Shown: positions 21,419 through 30,574, counted from the first letter of the stretch. The stretch is 64,000 nucleotides of DNA from JAJDXO01 sp965213765 (GCA_965213765.1 OZ243926.1:1736001-1800000), one strand, 5' to 3'. Program-made: numbers and translations. The notes: a model not told the origin generated them from the letters alone.

Positions 21419-22422
21419 CTGAAACAATCCGACTGGCGTCTCTGGGCATCGGCTGGTGGTCGAACGTTCTTGCGGACGGGGTGACACGGGCACCGGGGGT
21501 GGAAATCGCCGGCTGCTTCACCCGCTCGGAGGAAAAGCGCCGGGCTTTTGCCGAGGAGTACGACTGCAAGGCCTATGACGGCTATGAGGACATCCTCGCC
21601 GATCCGGATATCCACGGAATCATCAACACGACGCCCAATGACATCCACCTGGATACCACACGCCAGGCAGCGGAAGCCGGCAAGCATGTGTTTCTCGACA
21701 AGCCCATCGCCAATTCCACCGGCGAGGGCGCCGAGATCACCAGGATCTGCCGGGACGCCGGCGTCAAATTGTCTATTGGCTTTCAGCGCCGGCGCGAAAG
21801 CCAATTCCGATGGGTCCATGAGAAGGTCAGGAACGGTGACTTCGGCATTCTGGTTCAGGCCGAGGCCAATATCAGCCGCGACCGCTTGGGCGCCTTCGAT
21901 GAGGGGCATTGGCGCTATACCGCCGAGGGCATGCCGGGGGGCGTGATGCTGCAAATCGGCCCCCATTATGTGGATGTCCTGGAGATGATCATCGGACCCG
22001 TCGTTGAGGTTTCGGGCATGCTGTCCCAGCTCGTGCTCCCGGGCGACAACCCCGATGTGGCTGGTCTGGTGCTCAAACATGAGAACGGCGCCGTCTCGAC
22101 CCTCAATGCCGGCTACGCGTCGGCGGGTGAGAACTACGTCATGAATATCTACGGCAAAAAGGCGTCAGCGCTCTACACCCTGCACACCGGCATGTATTTC
22201 CTGGAACAGGGCGACGAGAAGCCCGAACATGTGCCGTTCGAAAAGAACGATACCATCGCCGAGCAGATGCGGGAATTCGGCGACTGCATCCGGGACGATA
22301 CCGAGCCCGAGGTCGGCGGCGAATGGGCGACCCGCTCGCTGGCGGTCATCCGGGCCGGCGTCAAGGCGGCCAGGGAAGGCCGGATGGTGACCATCGACGA
22401 GATTCTGAAGAGCGGCGAGTAG
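21415..22422 (+). CDS. Gfo/Idh/MocA family oxidoreductase
   Basis: The 335-residue protein has an N-terminal Rossmann domain: IRLASLGIGWWSNVLADG is the dinucleotide loop and HVFLDKPIAN carries DKP instead of the usual EKP. The C-terminal alpha/beta domain contains GGVMLQIGPHYVDVLEMIIG with the conserved His. Members oxidise sugars, inositol or cyclic ketones with NAD(P), and some act on phthalate-type dihydrodiols. It is coupled to TctA by ATGA overlap. The substrate probably enters through TctCBA; its identity is open. Confidence 0.9.
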   Translation: MTETIRLASLGIGWWSNVLADGVTRAPGVEIAGCFTRSEEKRRAFAEEYDCKAYDGYEDILADPDIHGIINTTPNDIHLDTTRQAAEAGKHVFLDKPIANSTGEGAEITRICRDAGVKLSIGFQRRRESQFRWVHEKVRNGDFGILVQAEANISRDRLGAFDEGHWRYTAEGMPGGVMLQIGPHYVDVLEMIIGPVVEVSGMLSQLVLPGDNPDVAGLVLKHENGAVSTLNAGYASAGENYVMNIYGKKASALYTLHTGMYFLEQGDEKPEHVPFEKNDTIAEQMREFGDCIRDDTEPEVGGEWATRSLAVIRAGVKAAREGRMVTIDEILKSGE

Positions 22423-22508
22423 CCGGACACCTGGCCCGCCGGGCTAGCCCGCCGGGCTTGCCCAACGACTTCCCTTTGGCCACAGTAACGGCGACAGGGA
22501 GGTCATGA

Positions 22509-23339
22509 ATGGACGACACCGCGCCGGAGCTTTCGGCCCAATCCAACATGTTCGCCGAAAAGGCGCTCGCCGGGCAGCATGCCATCGTCACCGGCGGCTC
22601 CAAGGGTATCGGTGCGGCTTGCGCGGCGTTTCTCGCCCGGATGGGAGCGAACATCTCGCTGATTGCCCGCAGCCAATCGGATCTCGACACCAAGGCCCGG
22701 GAAATCTCGGCTGAACACGGCGTTCAGGTGGCATCCGCCACCGCCGACGTCTCCAAGGCCGACGACGTGGCGGCGTCTTTCGAATCCGTGCAGGGCGAGC
22801 TGGGCCCGGCTCATATCCTGATCAACAATGCCGGCATTGGGAAAAGCGCGCCGATGCACCGGATGAGCCTGGAAATCTGGGAGATGACCATTGGGCTCAA
22901 TCTGACCGGTACGTTCCTTTGCACTCAGCAGGTCTATCCGGCCATGCGCGAGGCCGGCTATGGCCGGATCATCAACATTTCCTCCACCGTGGGACTGCGC
23001 GGCTACCCCTATATCGCCGCTTACTCGTCCTCCAAGCACGGGGTCGTGGGCTTCACCCGCTCCTTGGCGCTGGAATGCGCCACCAAAGGTATCACCGTCA
23101 ACGCCGTCTGCCCGGGCTACACGGACACCGACTTGGTGGCCGAAGCGGTCGACAATATCGTCGAGAAAACCGGCCAGTCGGTGGACGACGTCCGCGCCCA
23201 TCTGGCCGGAACCAGCCCCATCGGCCGCCTGATCACACCCGATGAAGTCGCCGAGACGGTTGCCTGGCTCGCGCTGCCCTCCTCCGCCGCGATCACCGGC
23301 CAGAGCATCGTCGTCTCCGGCGGTTCGGTGACCAACTAG
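22509..23339 (+). CDS. Short-chain dehydrogenase/reductase
   Basis: The 276-residue protein is a classical SDR: nucleotide motif TGGSKGIG (residues 28-35), NNAGIG, the catalytic serine in IINISSTVG, and Tyr172/Lys176 in AAYSSSKHG. The end IVVSGG is the usual C-terminal block. GGAGG lies just upstream. Placed between an oxidoreductase and an enoyl-CoA hydratase, it most likely oxidises a 3-hydroxyacyl-CoA or related alcohol in the same pathway. Confidence 0.92.
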   Translation: MDDTAPELSAQSNMFAEKALAGQHAIVTGGSKGIGAACAAFLARMGANISLIARSQSDLDTKAREISAEHGVQVASATADVSKADDVAASFESVQGELGPAHILINNAGIGKSAPMHRMSLEIWEMTIGLNLTGTFLCTQQVYPAMREAGYGRIINISSTVGLRGYPYIAAYSSSKHGVVGFTRSLALECATKGITVNAVCPGYTDTDLVAEAVDNIVEKTGQSVDDVRAHLAGTSPIGRLITPDEVAETVAWLALPSSAAITGQSIVVSGGSVTN

Positions 23340-23348
23340 AGAAACTCC

Positions 23349-24158
23349 ATGAACGCATCCGACATCAAAGCTGAACACTTCGACTGGTCCGTCGATGGCA
23401 AGGTGGCGACCGTCACACTGAACCGCCCGGAACGGAAAAATCCTCTCACGTTCGAGAGCTATGCGGAACTGCGCGACACCTTCCGGGCATTGAACGATGT
23501 CGACGACGTCAAGTTGGTGGTGATCACCGGCGCCGGCGGGAACTTCTGTTCCGGCGGCGACGTCCACGACATCATCGGCCCGCTGGTCGAAATGAACGGT
23601 GACAAGCTGAGGACGTTCACCACCATGACCGGCGACCTTGTGAAGGCGATGCGGGCCTGTCCTCAGCCGGTCCTGGCCGCCGTCGACGGGGTGTGCGCCG
23701 GCGCGGGCGCCATACTCGCCATGGCGAGCGATCTCCGTTACGGCACGACCGACGCCAAAGTGGCGTTCCTCTTTGTCCGGGTTGGGCTGTCAGGCGCCGA
23801 TATGGGCGCATGCGCCATCCTGCCGCGTATCATCGGCCACGGCCGCGCGGCCGAGTTGCTCTATACGGGCCGATCCATGTCCGGCGAAGAAGCCCTCAAC
23901 TGGGGTTTCTTCAATGCGCTCTACCCGTCCGGTGAATTATTGGAAAAAACGCTGGAGAGCGCGCACAAGCTTGCGGCCGGTCCGACCTTCGCCCACGCCG
24001 TCACCAAGAAGATGATGAACGACGAGTGGGAAATGAGCGTCGAGCAGGCGATTGCCGCGGAGGCGGAGGCCCAGGCGGTTTGCATGGAGACCGAGGATTT
24101 CAAGCGGGCTTACCGGGCCTTTGCCGCGAAGGAAAAGCCGGTCTTCGAGGGCAATTAG
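23349..24158 (+). CDS. Enoyl-CoA hydratase/isomerase family protein
   Basis: The 269-residue crotonase-fold protein shows TLNRPERKNPLTFESY, the oxyanion-hole block ITGAGGNFCSGGDVHDI and the second glycine pair in DGVCAGAGAILAMASDLR. The block VGLSGADMGACAILPRIIG replaces the more common PGxGGT turn, as in several hydratases from aromatic-CoA pathways. It is nine bases from the SDR gene and three from the acyl-CoA dehydrogenase, so it acts in the same CoA-thioester route. Hydratase, isomerase or hydrolase activity cannot be separated by eye. Confidence 0.9.
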   Translation: MNASDIKAEHFDWSVDGKVATVTLNRPERKNPLTFESYAELRDTFRALNDVDDVKLVVITGAGGNFCSGGDVHDIIGPLVEMNGDKLRTFTTMTGDLVKAMRACPQPVLAAVDGVCAGAGAILAMASDLRYGTTDAKVAFLFVRVGLSGADMGACAILPRIIGHGRAAELLYTGRSMSGEEALNWGFFNALYPSGELLEKTLESAHKLAAGPTFAHAVTKKMMNDEWEMSVEQAIAAEAEAQAVCMETEDFKRAYRAFAAKEKPVFEGN

Positions 24159-24161
24159 GCG

Positions 24162-25349
24162 ATGCCCGATACCACCTTCCTCAACTGGCCGTTCTTCGAG
24201 GATGCTCACCGGGAGTATGCCCGGGAAATCCGTGAATGGGCGGCCGCAACCATTCCCGGCATTACCGAAGACGAACCGCGCAATAACGACCAGCTCGACG
24301 CCCAGATGCGGAAGCTGGTCACGACCATCGGCGCCGCCGGCTGGTTCAAGGCGTGCGTGCCCGCAGCCTATGGCGGTACCTTTGAAAGCTTCGACGTGCG
24401 CTGTCTGTGCATCGCCCGTGAAACCCTGGGCTACTATTCGGGTCTCGCCGATTTCGCCATGGCCATGCAGGGGCTCGGCACCGGCTCCATATCGCTGTTC
24501 GGCTCGGATGAACTGAAAAGCCGTTACCTGCCGCCCGTGGCGGCCGGCGAGAAGATGGCCGCCTTCGCAATCTCGGAAAAGGGCGCCGGCTCCGACGTCG
24601 CCAACATGACCACGGCGGCCGAAGCCGACGGCAACGGCTGGGTGATCAACGGCGAGAAGACCTGGATCTCCAACGCGGGTATCGCCGATCACTACGTGGT
24701 CTTCGCCCGCACCGGTGAGGCGGAAGGCGCGCGGGGAATTTCGGCGTTCGTGGTCGATGCGGATAATTCAGGGCTATCGGTTTCGGAGCGCATCGATGTT
24801 ATCGCACCCCATCCCTTGGGCACCCTTGAATTCAACGACTGCCGGGTCGAAGGCTCACATCGGCTGGGCGAGGGCGGCGACGGGTTCAAGATCGCCATGG
24901 CAACGTTGGATGTCTTCCGCTCCACCGTGGGTGCGGCGGCTCTTGGATTCGCGCGGCGCGCCATGGACGAGGCCATTGGCCGCGCGGAATCCCGCAACGC
25001 CTTCGGCTCGGCCATCGCCGAGTTCCAGCTCATCCAGGAAAAAATCGCCGACATGGCCGTGGCCGTCGACACCACGGCCTTGCTGGTCTACCGCTCGGCC
25101 TGGACCAAGGACACCCGGGAAACCCGCGTCACGCGGGAATCGGCCATGGCCAAGCTGCACGCCACCGAGAGCGCCCAACAGGTGATCGATCAGGCGGTGC
25201 AGATTTTCGGCGGCGAGGGTGTGGTGTCGGGGCGTACCGTGGAAAAACTTTATCGGGAAATCCGCGCGCTGCGCATTTACGAAGGAACCTCGGAAATTCA
25301 GAAGTTGGTCATCGCCGGTCAGGCCCGGGCGGCGTTCGGAGACGATTGA
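24162..25349 (+). CDS. Acyl-CoA dehydrogenase family protein
   Basis: The 395-residue flavoprotein contains the FAD-binding signature AAFAISEKGAGSDVANM, GWVINGEKTWISNA, and the C-terminal block EIRALRIYEGTSEIQKLVIA with the likely catalytic base Glu. Length is usual. It introduces a double bond next to the CoA carbonyl. It follows the hydratase gene by three bases and overlaps the start of the propeller gene (TGATG at 25347-25351). A (hydroxy)aromatic or cyclohexane carboxyl-CoA derivative is a plausible substrate given the monooxygenase downstream. Confidence 0.92.
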   Translation: MPDTTFLNWPFFEDAHREYAREIREWAAATIPGITEDEPRNNDQLDAQMRKLVTTIGAAGWFKACVPAAYGGTFESFDVRCLCIARETLGYYSGLADFAMAMQGLGTGSISLFGSDELKSRYLPPVAAGEKMAAFAISEKGAGSDVANMTTAAEADGNGWVINGEKTWISNAGIADHYVVFARTGEAEGARGISAFVVDADNSGLSVSERIDVIAPHPLGTLEFNDCRVEGSHRLGEGGDGFKIAMATLDVFRSTVGAAALGFARRAMDEAIGRAESRNAFGSAIAEFQLIQEKIADMAVAVDTTALLVYRSAWTKDTRETRVTRESAMAKLHATESAQQVIDQAVQIFGGEGVVSGRTVEKLYREIRALRIYEGTSEIQKLVIAGQARAAFGDD

Positions 25350-26413
25350 TGCGGTTTGAACCAAAGGGTCTCACGCTGAATATGGAGGGTAAAGCCACCC
25401 CGGGCTTCACGCTCTTCTCACCGCTCTACAGCCACGACACCTACCTCATCGACCTTGAGGGTGAGATCGTACATCAGTGGCGCCACTCGGATCGAATTGG
25501 GACCTACGCACAGTTGCTTCCCAATGGAAATCTCTTGTCATCATTGGACGGCGGGTCGACGCCCGGGGGGATTTTGCCGCGCGGCGGCATCATTCGAGAG
25601 GCCGACTGGGACGGCAGCGTGGTCTGGGAGCATCGTGACGACTTGCAGCACCATGACATGCGCCGGCTGCCGAATGGCAACACCGTTTATCTCGCGTGGG
25701 AACTGTTAAGCGATGAAAATGCATCACGGGTCCGTGGCGGTGTCCCGGGATCCGAACACGAGGACGGTATTTACGGCGAGGTGGTGCGCGAAGTCTCTCC
25801 GGAAGGCGATCTTGTCTGGGAATGGCGGGCGCAGGAGCACATGGCGATCGAGGATTGGCCCATCCCGCCAGTGCTGCCTCGCGCGGAATGGGGTCACACG
25901 AATGCCGTCGTTCCGGTCGGTGAGGACGGCTACCTCGTCGGCTTTCGGGATTTCAATCTCCTGGCGGTCATCGACAAAAGGACCAACGGCCTCTCGTGGC
26001 AGCTGCGCAACCCGGAATGGGGATTGCCCCACGACCCGCATTTTCTGGAGAACGGCAACCTCATCCTGTTTGCCAATCGGGTCGGTCAAATGCCGCTGGG
26101 ATCAAAAGTCCTGGAGATGAACCCGGACGATGGATCCGTAATCTGGGAATATTCCGCGCGGCCCCATCACACCTTCTCCAGCCCCTTTATCTCGGGCGCC
26201 CAGCGTCTGGCGAGCGGCAACACGCTGATTTGTGAAGGTCTCTGGGGCTGTATCTTCGAAGTGACGCCCGGCGGCGAAATTGTTTGGGAGTACGTCAATC
26301 CCTTTACCGCGGAATGGGACGAGGGCCCGTTGCTGGGCCCTGTGGGCGCTCTGTTCCGCGCCTATCGATATGCCGGGGATTCTCCGGAGATCGGCGGCCG
26401 GCTGGGGGCATAA
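25349..26413 (+). CDS. Arylsulfotransferase-like beta-propeller protein, paralogue 1
   Basis: The 354-residue protein belongs to the arylsulfotransferase (ASST)-like propeller group. Repeating blade segments carry an NGN turn: LLPNGNLL, RLPNGNTVYLAW, FLENGNLILFAN and RLASGNTLICEG. Conserved histidines occur in DLQHHDMRR, WGHTNAV and LPHDPHF. There is no signal peptide, unlike true periplasmic ASSTs, so it is probably cytoplasmic. ATG 25349 overlaps the acyl-CoA dehydrogenase stop. Paralogues lie at 40761 and 41851. Whether it transfers sulfate or has another activity is unknown. Confidence 0.8.
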   Translation: MRFEPKGLTLNMEGKATPGFTLFSPLYSHDTYLIDLEGEIVHQWRHSDRIGTYAQLLPNGNLLSSLDGGSTPGGILPRGGIIREADWDGSVVWEHRDDLQHHDMRRLPNGNTVYLAWELLSDENASRVRGGVPGSEHEDGIYGEVVREVSPEGDLVWEWRAQEHMAIEDWPIPPVLPRAEWGHTNAVVPVGEDGYLVGFRDFNLLAVIDKRTNGLSWQLRNPEWGLPHDPHFLENGNLILFANRVGQMPLGSKVLEMNPDDGSVIWEYSARPHHTFSSPFISGAQRLASGNTLICEGLWGCIFEVTPGGEIVWEYVNPFTAEWDEGPLLGPVGALFRAYRYAGDSPEIGGRLGA

Positions 26414-26787
26414 CGGCGTTAACAGGGTCCGTACTCAATTAGGGGATTGGGCTCGACTCCCTCTCCCTCTCTGAGGGAGAGGGCCGGGGTGAGGGTGATA
26501 TGGGGGTGATATGGAAATTCCCCCTCACCCAGCTACGGCTATGGCTCACAGGCTCGCCAACCCTCCGCATCCCTCTCCCCCTTGACGGGGGCGAGGGAAC
26601 GCGATGCGGCAACGGCGGCTACCCCCTCTCCCTCCGGGAGAGGGCCGGGGTGAGGGTGGGAGTGAGGGTGAGAGTGATATGGAAATTCCCCCTCACCCGG
26701 CGACTGTCCTCATCGCCGCGACACCCCTATGGCGGCTCAATCGGGTCCGGACCCTAACGGAGCAACCCTTCCGGGCGGCAGGCCCGC
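26414..26787. repeat. Intergenic block of dispersed GC-rich repeats
   Basis: No gene lies between these convergent genes. Two copies of a CCCTCTCCCT...GGGAGAGGG hairpin unit followed by CCGGGGTGAGGGTG occur at about 26458-26494 and 26621-26658. Two copies of GTGATATGGAAATTCCCCCT occur at about 26507-26527 and 26674-26694. Related pieces are at 14811-14840 and 30919-30955. The right 45-bp repeat copy ends the block. Confidence 0.75.
26714..26758. repeat. 45-bp dispersed repeat, right copy
   Basis: This copy, with CCTATGGCGGCTCAATCGGG in its centre, is in direct orientation relative to 16863-16907 and 38 of 45 bases agree. The pair brackets 9.8 kb containing the IclR, transporter and CoA-ester genes. 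Confidence 0.7.
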
Positions 26788-29169
26788 CTACTCGGCGGCG
26801 TCCTTTTTAGCCGCGCCCCAGTATTGCCACTGGCTGGGCGGCTTTGCCGCCTCGCGCAATTCGGCCAGGGCCTGGTTATCCCTCTCGGCCACGGTCTCGG
26901 CCTGGGGTTTGGCGCTTAAATACTGGTTGGGCCACACCTGATCCTTGTAGCCGTAATGGGCGGCCGCTTTCAGCGTGAAGTGCGGATCGAGGAGGTGCGG
27001 GCGTGCCAGGGCACAGATGTCCGCCCGGCCCGAGGCGACGATGGTGTTGATTTGATCCGCGGACGTGATGTTGCCGACCGCGATGGTCGGTACCCCGGCC
27101 TCCAAACGAACCTGCTCCGAAAACGGGACCTGGAACATGCGGCCATAGACCGGTTTGGCTTCCGTGGAGGTCTGCCCGGCCGAAACGTCAATGATGTCCG
27201 CGCCGTCGGCCTTGAGCATCCTTGCCACGTCAACGGCATCATCTCCGGTGAGGCCACCGTCCTCGACCCAATCGGTGGCCGAGATACGGACCGCGACGGG
27301 TTTCTCCGCCGGCCACGCCTCGCGCACGGCACGAAGCACCTCCAGCGGGAACTTCATCCGGTTCTCGAGCGACCCGCCATACTCGTCGGTCCGTACATTG
27401 GAGAGCGGCGAGATGAAGCTGGACAGCAGGTAGCCGTGGGCCATGTGAATTTCAAGCATGTCGAACCCGGCCTGATCCGCCATCGCGGCCGCGCGGGCAA
27501 AGTCGTCCCGGACCGTGTCCATATCGGCCCGGTCCATCTCCTTCGGCACCTGATTGCCCGGCTGATAGGCCTGGGCCGAGGCCGAAATGATTTCCCAGTT
27601 GCCCTCTTCGAGGGGTTCGTTGTCCCCCTCCCATGAAAGTTTGGTCGACCCCTTCTGGCCCGCATGGGCCAACTGAATGCAAATCTTGGCCCCGCTGTTG
27701 CCGTGGACAAAATCGACGATCCGCTTCCAGGCGTCCACGTGTTCCGCCTTGTACATGCCGGCGCAACCGGGGCTGATGCGGCCTTCCCGGGAAACATCGG
27801 TCATCTCGGTGTAGACCAGCCCGGCACCGCCGACGGCGAACCCGCCAAGATGCACGAGATGCCAGTCGGTGACCGTCCCGTCGTCCGCCGAGTACTGGCA
27901 CATGGGCGAGACCATCACCCGGTTTTCAACCACCATGTTGCCGATTCGGAAAGGCGTGAACATGGGCGGCGGCGGATCGTTGTGGGGCACATCGAAGCCC
28001 TGCTTGCGGACGATTTCGGCGAACCACCGGTCCACATCGGCGCCGTAGGCCGGATCCCGCATTTTCAGGTTCTCATAGGTCACGCTTTTGGACCGTGTCA
28101 GGAATGAAAAGGCGTATTGCGGCGGATCGAAGACGTTGAAGCGCCGCGCGTTTTCGTACCACTGCAGGCTGACCAGCGCCGTGTGCTGCAGCATGCCCAC
28201 CTCGTCCTTGCGCGCATCCTCATAGGCCTGGAGGCCGGCTTTCACATCCCTGCCGTGCCCGGTAATGGCGTCGGCCAGTGCGACGGCGTCCTCCATGGCG
28301 ATCTTGGTGCCGGACCCAATGGAGAATTGAGCGGTGTGGCAGGCGTCGCCAATCAGCACAACGTTGTCGAAGTGCCAGTTCTCATTGTAGACGGCGGGAA
28401 AGTTGCGCCAGATGGAGCGGTTGGCGATGATCGGATGACCTTCCAACTCCTCTTTGAACATCTCCTCGTAGTAGGCGACCGTCTCCTCCTCGGTCATCTT
28501 GTCGAAGCCGGCGTTCTTCCAGGTGTCTTCTTGGCATTCGAGAATCCAGGTGGCGCCCTGGTCGCCAAACTGGTTCTTGCCCATGCGGTAGGCGTGCAGA
28601 TAGTGCCAGCCGTGTTGGTTTTCACGGAAGATGAACGTGAACGCGTCGAACACATGGGTGGTCCCGAGCCAGACGAACTTGGTCTTCCGATAGTCGATGG
28701 TCGGGTTGAACCGGTCGTTGTAGGTTTCCCGGACCCAGCTATTCACCCCGTCCGATCCCAGGATGAGGTCGCAGTCGGCGAACCGGTCCAAATTATCGAC
28801 TTCGTATTCGTAATTGATGGTGACGCCGAGTTCCGTCGCCCGCGCCTGCAGAAGATTCAACAGCTGGATGCGTGAGACACCGCAAAAACCGTGGCCGCCG
28901 GACCGAATACGCTGATCCCGGTAGCGGACCTCGATTTCGTCCCAGTAGCCGAAGGCCTCGGTAATGGCTTCGTGGGTCTTTTCGTCCCGCCCCATGAAGC
29001 CCTTGAGGGTTTCATCGGAGAACACGACCGCGAATCCAAACGTATCGTCGGCACGATTGCGTTCGTAGACGGTGATGTCGTGCTCCGGATTCTCCTTTTT
29101 CATCAAGATGGAGAAAAAAAGACCGCCCGGCCCGCCACCAATGACGGCGATTTTCAGCGGATCAGACAT
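26788..29169 (-). CDS. Fused FAD monooxygenase/old yellow enzyme (salicylyl-CoA 5-hydroxylase or 2-aminobenzoyl-CoA monooxygenase/reductase type)
   Basis: The 793-residue protein has two flavin modules. Residues 1-400 form an aromatic-ring hydroxylase: IAVIGGGPGGLFFSIL at the N-terminus, DLILGSDGVNSWVR, and VLIGDACHTAQFSIGSG for FAD. From about residue 403 an old-yellow-enzyme barrel begins (FRIGNMVVENRVMVSPMCQY) and shows CIQLAHAGQKGS, HMAHGYLLSSFISPLSN and TDEYGGSLENRMKF. This fusion is the hallmark of 2-aminobenzoyl-CoA monooxygenase/reductase and salicylyl-CoA 5-hydroxylase relatives, which hydroxylate an aromatic CoA thioester, and in the former then reduce the ring. It converges with the propeller gene. 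AGAGG precedes its ATG. Confidence 0.93.
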   Translation of the reverse strand: MSDPLKIAVIGGGPGGLFFSILMKKENPEHDITVYERNRADDTFGFAVVFSDETLKGFMGRDEKTHEAITEAFGYWDEIEVRYRDQRIRSGGHGFCGVSRIQLLNLLQARATELGVTINYEYEVDNLDRFADCDLILGSDGVNSWVRETYNDRFNPTIDYRKTKFVWLGTTHVFDAFTFIFRENQHGWHYLHAYRMGKNQFGDQGATWILECQEDTWKNAGFDKMTEEETVAYYEEMFKEELEGHPIIANRSIWRNFPAVYNENWHFDNVVLIGDACHTAQFSIGSGTKIAMEDAVALADAITGHGRDVKAGLQAYEDARKDEVGMLQHTALVSLQWYENARRFNVFDPPQYAFSFLTRSKSVTYENLKMRDPAYGADVDRWFAEIVRKQGFDVPHNDPPPPMFTPFRIGNMVVENRVMVSPMCQYSADDGTVTDWHLVHLGGFAVGGAGLVYTEMTDVSREGRISPGCAGMYKAEHVDAWKRIVDFVHGNSGAKICIQLAHAGQKGSTKLSWEGDNEPLEEGNWEIISASAQAYQPGNQVPKEMDRADMDTVRDDFARAAAMADQAGFDMLEIHMAHGYLLSSFISPLSNVRTDEYGGSLENRMKFPLEVLRAVREAWPAEKPVAVRISATDWVEDGGLTGDDAVDVARMLKADGADIIDVSAGQTSTEAKPVYGRMFQVPFSEQVRLEAGVPTIAVGNITSADQINTIVASGRADICALARPHLLDPHFTLKAAAHYGYKDQVWPNQYLSAKPQAETVAERDNQALAELREAAKPPSQWQYWGAAKKDAAE

Positions 29170-29292
29170 ACCGTTTCCTCTGGCAACTTCGTTTGGTTTG
29201 GATTCATTTATGGACCGTCCCTACTGAAACGCCAATTCGGGGGTAATTCAAGCCCGGGAACCGGGATCGTATCCGGAGGTCGAGGGCCGAGG

Positions 29293-29393
29293 CATGAAAC
29301 GATTGCGTCATGGCGAATGTTTGCGGCATCACCAATGATTGCGTCATGGCCGGGCCCAGACCCGGCCATCCACGTGGATCACCGGGTCAAGCC
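29293..29393. repeat. REP-like repeat unit left of IS copy B
   Basis: Two imperfect units of ATGATTGCGTCATGGC lie at about 29299-29314 and 29333-29350, followed by a GGCCGGGC...CCCGGCC stem. The last arm ATCACCGGG (29378-29386) has its partner CCCGGTGA at 30684-30691, beyond the IS. A gene-free stretch runs from 29170 to the IS. Confidence 0.75.
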
Positions 29394-29414
29394 CACTGGT
29401 GTCCGGTTTAACTT

Positions 29415-29594
29415 TCACGTCCATTGGATTGCCATTTGGTTTGAATTTTCTGGAGGCGGTGTTTTGGGTTTGAGGAGGCGGTCGATGCGCTTTCGATGCA
29501 TGAGGTTGGCGCGCACGAGACGGGCGAATGCGAGCGGGCTTTTGACGATGGTTTGGGTGTCTTGGGCGAGCCTGAGCAGCAGATAGGCGATCAT
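29415..29594 (-). CDS. IS4 transposase C-terminal piece, copy B
   Basis: The 59-residue overlapping frame is the same as in copy A. Its ATG at 29594 overlaps the stop of the main frame and is preceded by AGGAGG. Retention of this arrangement in both copies argues against a sequencing error. Confidence 0.55.
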   Translation of the reverse strand: MIAYLLLRLAQDTQTIVKSPLAFARLVRANLMHRKRIDRLLKPKTPPPENSNQMAIQWT

Positions 29595-30574
29595 CGCCCT
29601 CCTGGCCTTACGGCGATCTGGATGCGCACGGCGTTTTCGCTGTTGCCGATGAAGTGTCGGATCTTGAGGGTCTGTTTGACCCAGCGGAAGAACAGTTCGA
29701 TGGCCCATCGCCGCTTGTAGAGATCGGCGATCTCCCGGGCCGGGGCGTCGAGGTCGTTGGAGAGGATGCGCAGCACCTTGCCGGTGTCGGTTTTGATCCG
29801 CACCTCTCGGACCGGTTCGGCGAACGGGTTTTTGCGGTTTTTGGCCCGGCGTTTGGGCAGCCGGCCGATGCGGTCGGACAGGATGCCGCTGTCGTCCGGG
29901 AGGCCGCGCTCGGCGGTAAGGTCGAGCGGCGTGTTGGACTTGAAACGGGTGACGATGCGGCATCCGGCGGCGCTCAGCTTGGCCCACCAGGCATAATCGT
30001 AGTAGCCGAGGTCGAAGACGTAGGTGGCGCCGGCCTCGATGGGCATTGTCTGGGCGGCGGTGATGTCATTGACCCGGGCCTTGGTCACCGCCGAATAAAC
30101 CGGCCGCTCGGCATCCGCGTCGTAGATCACGTGGACCTTGGCGCCGCACACCTTGGCCGAGAAGCGCGCCCACTCGGACCCGGCGCCGCTCAGGCGGAGC
30201 CCGGTGGAATCGATCAGATAGGTGGCCTCGCCGAGCTTGCGGCGCAGGCCCCGGTGGGCACGACCGGCCATCTCGGCGAACAGGCCCGAGAACACCGCCG
30301 CCGGACGGCGCGCATTGGCGTCGGCCAGCGTCGAGCGCTGCGCCGGCCGGCTGCCGACGTGGTACAACCGCGCCGAATGGCTCTCCAGGCCGCCGGCGAT
30401 CTCGCGCAGGCTCGATGCCCCCGAAAGCTGGCCGTATAGAAGTGCGATGAACTGGTCCTTGGTGCTCAGGCGACGAACCCGCCAATCGGCGCCATGCTCC
30501 TTCACAAGCCGGTCGAACGCATCCCAAGGAACATGCTTCAAGATGTCATGAAAAACGCTATTCTGGTGCCGCAT
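29591..30574 (-). CDS. IS4-family transposase, main frame, copy B
   Basis: The frame is essentially identical to the copy A transposase (start MRHQNSVFHDILKHVPW, DDE residues conserved) and stops at the same TGA. The few base changes relative to copy A appear silent in this frame, which suggests selection or very recent transposition. The C-terminal segment again lies in the overlapping frame. Confidence 0.88.
   Translation of the reverse strand: MRHQNSVFHDILKHVPWDAFDRLVKEHGADWRVRRLSTKDQFIALLYGQLSGASSLREIAGGLESHSARLYHVGSRPAQRSTLADANARRPAAVFSGLFAEMAGRAHRGLRRKLGEATYLIDSTGLRLSGAGSEWARFSAKVCGAKVHVIYDADAERPVYSAVTKARVNDITAAQTMPIEAGATYVFDLGYYDYAWWAKLSAAGCRIVTRFKSNTPLDLTAERGLPDDSGILSDRIGRLPKRRAKNRKNPFAEPVREVRIKTDTGKVLRILSNDLDAPAREIADLYKRRWAIELFFRWVKQTLKIRHFIGNSENAVRIQIAVRPGGR

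Noticed and set aside
26458..26700. CRISPR-like alternation of repeats
   Set aside because: Units are imperfect, spacers are not of uniform length, the same repeats occur dispersed at 14.8 and 30.9 kb, and no cas genes are present.
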